A stretch of DNA of 38,695 bases from Corynebacterium sp. (GTDB lineage: Bacteria; Actinomycetota; Actinomycetes; Mycobacteriales; Mycobacteriaceae), in assembly GCA_030527885.1 (NCBI GenBank), contig JAUMZY010000019.1:1-38695 (forward strand), written 5' to 3'. Within the stretch, counting starts at the first letter, position 1; the number at the start of each line of letters is the position of its first letter. The position numbers and the translations under genes were made by a program. The notes beneath the pieces are model-generated. The model did not search any database, was not told the DNA's origin, and was given only the letters and a program-made list of their open reading frames with translations. Below are positions 36,590 through 38,695 of the stretch, piece by piece.

Positions 36590-36809
36590 GGAAACCGGAT
36601 CTACGGTGAACAACAGGTGTATGACGTGAGTAATCCTGCGGTGGTGGGGAGCGCTCGGCTATGACCGGTTGATCCTGACACTGGTGAAGTGTGCGGGCAG
36701 ATTGAGCTCAGTCCTATGAACATGCCGGTATCAGAATGGTCGCAGGACCAGGTGGATGCGGTTTTCTACTCCATGGTGAGTGATCTCACGGGTGCGCCGA
36801 AGGAATTGA

Positions 36810-37880
36810 TTGATCCTGGCACTGTTGAGATTGTTGGGTATAGTAAACAGACGTTGTTTGGGCAGCGGAAGTGGTATGGGGGAGGCTTCTTCACCGTTGT
36901 TGTTTGCTGGTCAATATGAGGATCAGGAGTCTGGGTGGGTGTATAACCGGTATCGGTATTACAACACTAAGACTGGGGTGTATAATGCCCAAGATCCTTT
37001 GGGTTTGTGGCCTAATCTTGCTAGCTCACAAGCGTATGTTTCTAATCCCACTGTGGCAGTAGATGTATTCGGGCTTAAAGAATGCTCATCAGAAGAAAAA
37101 AGCAGTGGTACTGGTGGTGACATTACTGAAAACCGTGAACAGGGGAAAGAGGCTGAACGGCTGTACGGTGATCGTTTAAGAGATAGGGTTAAACTTATTA
37201 ATAAGGGCAGAAAAGAAGGTCAAGAAATACAGATTGTTGAGCAGGTTGCACTTAAGTTAAGGCTTGGTGGTGTTGATGTTCGAAGCTACGCAGATTTTAT
37301 TCTTTATGACCCTTTGACTGATAAATATGAGATTATTGAGCTCAAGAGCGGAAATGCGCGTAGGTCTTTTGCTCAAAAGGAGATTGAAAAAGCTGTTAAA
37401 CTTGGCAATGAATTCCATGAGTCTGAGGAAGAGCTTGAAAGTACTCAAGATGCATATGAAGATGCGCGTGAGGCCGATGGTGGTAAGAGCCCAGAGCTCA
37501 TGGATGCGGAAAAGAAAGCAGAGGAAGACAGAGTAAGGGCTCAAGAATCTGAAAAAGCTGTTGAAGAACTAAAGCAACGGGATGCTGATAATGGTAGCCC
37601 AGAGCATAAAGCAGCTAAAGAAAAATTGGATGAGGCTAAAAAGAATCACGATGAAAAAGAACAAGCATTGCGTGGATACGACATGGATGAAGAGAAAAAG
37701 ATCAGCATACAGACCAACAACGAGAACTTGAAAAAACTGCGTAAGGAACATGGGGATGAGTTTTTACCGGATCATTATCAAGTTGATCGGGTGCCTGCGA
37801 CTAACGAACCTAAGCCTGTTAATGACATAGTAGATAAGACGTTAAAAGATTTTACCGGTATTGATGTGGGGAAATTATAA
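36810..37880 (+). CDS. Rhs fragment 3: core end plus PD-(D/E)XK-like nuclease toxin
   Basis: From about 36882 this frame carries the end of the Rhs core (SSPLLFAGQYEDQES, YNAQDPLGL) and the pre-toxin VAVDVFGL. The toxin follows: ADFILYDPLTDKYEIIELKSGNA supplies an Asp and an E-x-K about 15 residues later, as in PD-(D/E)XK nucleases. A ~90-residue, highly charged coiled coil (about 37420-37680) is inserted in the domain. It is likely a DNA-cleaving effector. The residues encoded before 36879 are out of frame. RBS AAGGAGG of the immunity gene overlaps its end. Confidence 0.72.
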   Translation: MILALLRLLGIVNRRCLGSGSGMGEASSPLLFAGQYEDQESGWVYNRYRYYNTKTGVYNAQDPLGLWPNLASSQAYVSNPTVAVDVFGLKECSSEEKSSGTGGDITENREQGKEAERLYGDRLRDRVKLINKGRKEGQEIQIVEQVALKLRLGGVDVRSYADFILYDPLTDKYEIIELKSGNARRSFAQKEIEKAVKLGNEFHESEEELESTQDAYEDAREADGGKSPELMDAEKKAEEDRVRAQESEKAVEELKQRDADNGSPEHKAAKEKLDEAKKNHDEKEQALRGYDMDEEKKISIQTNNENLKKLRKEHGDEFLPDHYQVDRVPATNEPKPVNDIVDKTLKDFTGIDVGKL

Positions 37881-37892
37881 GGAGGATTAGTG

Positions 37893-38597
37893 ATGGTGAA
37901 GTGGTTTGATCAGATTGAGCAGTGGTTTACTGATCGGGGGTATTCGCGGCGTGATGTGTGGTATGAGGATACAGAGGAATCGTGGGTGGAGTATTCGCTA
38001 CAGCTTGGTGGTTTGGCGTTTGATTTGTATATCATTCCGCGGAAGGAACAGGCGGGGTGTTATTCTGTGGCTGTCGGGTATCATGTGCGGGTTGTTGGGT
38101 TAAAAGAGTTGCATTATGCGTTAGTTGAGAAGAGTAGCTTTACAGGAGTGCCTCAGGAGAATAATGAGGCGGTGTTTGCGACAAAAGCTAATTATCTGCC
38201 TGATGATGTGCGGCTTGAGTGGTGTGAGGATGTTGTGTGGGTGGAGAAGGATGTGTTGGGGGTGAGGTGGCAGGCGTTGTTGGATCAGTGGGAGCATGAT
38301 TTGCCGATGTTGTGGTCGGCGTTGGCGGATGCGGATGATGTGTGTGTGGCTGTGGATGAGAGTAGGTATTGGGGGTGGTTTAAAGAATGGCGGGGTCGGT
38401 TGTTTGCGTTGTTGTATGAGAAGCGGTGGGATGAGGCGTTGGCGTGTGTGCAGTCGTGGACGAAGAAAAATGTTAATCCACATGGTTCATGGCCGAATTC
38501 TGGTCGGTGGAGTGCGCAGGAGGAGTTGGATAATGCGGTGAAAGTAGTCACGGAGTACGTGAATCAGCACCGGGAACAGGATCAAACTGAGCCTTAA
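37893..38597 (+). CDS. Probable immunity protein for the Rhs nuclease
   Basis: A 234-residue acidic, Trp-rich cytoplasmic protein (MVKWFDQIEQWFTDRGYSRRD...). ATG 37893 is placed 7 nt after AAGGAGG. It directly follows the toxin-coding end by 12 nt, the position normally held by an immunity gene. I do not recognise an Imm family. A second gene with the same N-terminus begins 47 bp downstream. Codons are unusually rich in G and T at third positions, unlike the toxin part. Confidence 0.7.
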   Translation: MVKWFDQIEQWFTDRGYSRRDVWYEDTEESWVEYSLQLGGLAFDLYIIPRKEQAGCYSVAVGYHVRVVGLKELHYALVEKSSFTGVPQENNEAVFATKANYLPDDVRLEWCEDVVWVEKDVLGVRWQALLDQWEHDLPMLWSALADADDVCVAVDESRYWGWFKEWRGRLFALLYEKRWDEALACVQSWTKKNVNPHGSWPNSGRWSAQEELDNAVKVVTEYVNQHREQDQTEP

Positions 38598-38643
38598 ATA
38601 TTCACCATGTGGGCGTTGACATGAATGAGCTTAGGAAGCGGTG

Positions 38644-38695
38644 ATGGTTATGAAGAAGTGGTTTGATCAGATTGAGCAGTGGTTTGTAGAGCGTG
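38644..38695 (+). CDS. Second immunity-type paralogue (3' end outside window)
   Basis: ATG 38644 begins MVMKKWFDQIEQWFVER, nearly identical in protein and DNA to the start of the preceding immunity gene (KWFDQIEQWF shared). An AGGAAGCGG ribosome-binding site lies just upstream. Only 17 codons are visible. Tandem immunity copies are typical downstream of Rhs toxins. Confidence 0.7.
   Translation, partial: MVMKKWFDQIEQWFVER

Larger units (their letters stand above)
32334..37880 (+). pseudogene. Giant Rhs/YD-repeat toxin gene, interrupted
   Basis: The three frames together encode about 1,850 residues. In order: a helical N-terminus (about residues 1-270, ESX-effector-like); a hydrophobic stretch (LMKLGVDLLRAGVLLKSILAIFG); a DUF6531-like entry (PVEMATGEMIDFVTDVNI, ALGPGW); YD repeats; the Rhs core end (LLFAGQYEDQESGWVYNRYRYY, AQDPLGL); a pre-toxin motif (NPTVAVDVFGL); and a nuclease tip. 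Lesions: TAA 34665-34667, a 1-base deletion near 35178, TAG 36587-36589, TGA 36662-36664 and an extra G in the G-run 36878-36882. The frame is otherwise well preserved, so decay seems recent. Confidence 0.82.

Noticed and set aside
1-38695. tRNA, rRNA, CRISPR arrays or insertion sequences
   Set aside because: No T-loop or CCA-type tRNA ends, no regularly spaced repeats and no transposase-like frames were seen by reading both strands.

Overview
The window looks like a chromosomal segment of a Corynebacterium-type actinobacterium. The housekeeping backbone has a corynebacterial flavour: an ACT-domain gene divergent from gatC-gatA, then ATP-type phosphofructokinase (pfkA) and alanine dehydrogenase (ald). 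Start codons are often GTG, GC content is moderately high, and WXG100/ESX-type genes are present. This assignment rests on gene content and recalled families, not on a database search.

Layout. (1) 1-5616: three tandem, progressively truncated paralogues of a large protein of unknown function. (2) 5677-10550: nitrilase-type amidohydrolase, ACT-domain protein (minus), gatC-gatA, a convergent terminator, and rtcB RNA ligase (minus). (3) 10551-12213: about 1.7 kb without a convincing protein gene. It holds a complete cobalamin riboswitch, then about 450 nt of densely hairpinned sequence ending in a strong intrinsic terminator, so the riboswitch may control a structured RNA. (4) 12269-17061: a small membrane protein (minus) and a BtuCDF/FecBCD-like ABC importer with two nearly identical substrate-binding lipoproteins. 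(5) 17546-21400: a solitary VbhA-like small protein, a DHA3-type MFS exporter, a GDSL/SGNH hydrolase (minus) and a DHA2-type 14-TM MFS exporter. (6) 21493-23745: pfkA and ald. (7) 24190-26050: a methyltransferase and an MFS exporter, both visibly broken. (8) 26239-29747: an ABC-2 exporter operon (ATPase plus two permeases) translationally coupled to a sensor histidine kinase, with no response regulator following. (9) 30080-38695: a lower-GC island with a possible chaperone, four small helical ESX/WXG100-type proteins, a giant Rhs/YD-repeat protein ending in a PD-(D/E)XK-like nuclease, an immunity-type gene, and the start of a second copy of that gene at the right edge.

The ESX-Rhs island reads as a polymorphic toxin locus probably served by a type VII secretion system encoded elsewhere. 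Its reading frames carry five premature stops and two frameshifts, while the toxin tip and immunity gene are open, so the secreted protein is probably inactive here. The nonsense codons can each be explained by a single C:G to T:A transition.

Two sequence-level patterns cut across the genes. The 11-mer CGTCGAMAAGC (M = A or C) occurs 13 times in both orientations, in genes and between them, and once as an inverted pair forming a terminator; this resembles an uptake-signal-like repeat family. Several genes also switch abruptly between A/C-ending and G/T-ending synonymous codons part way along.
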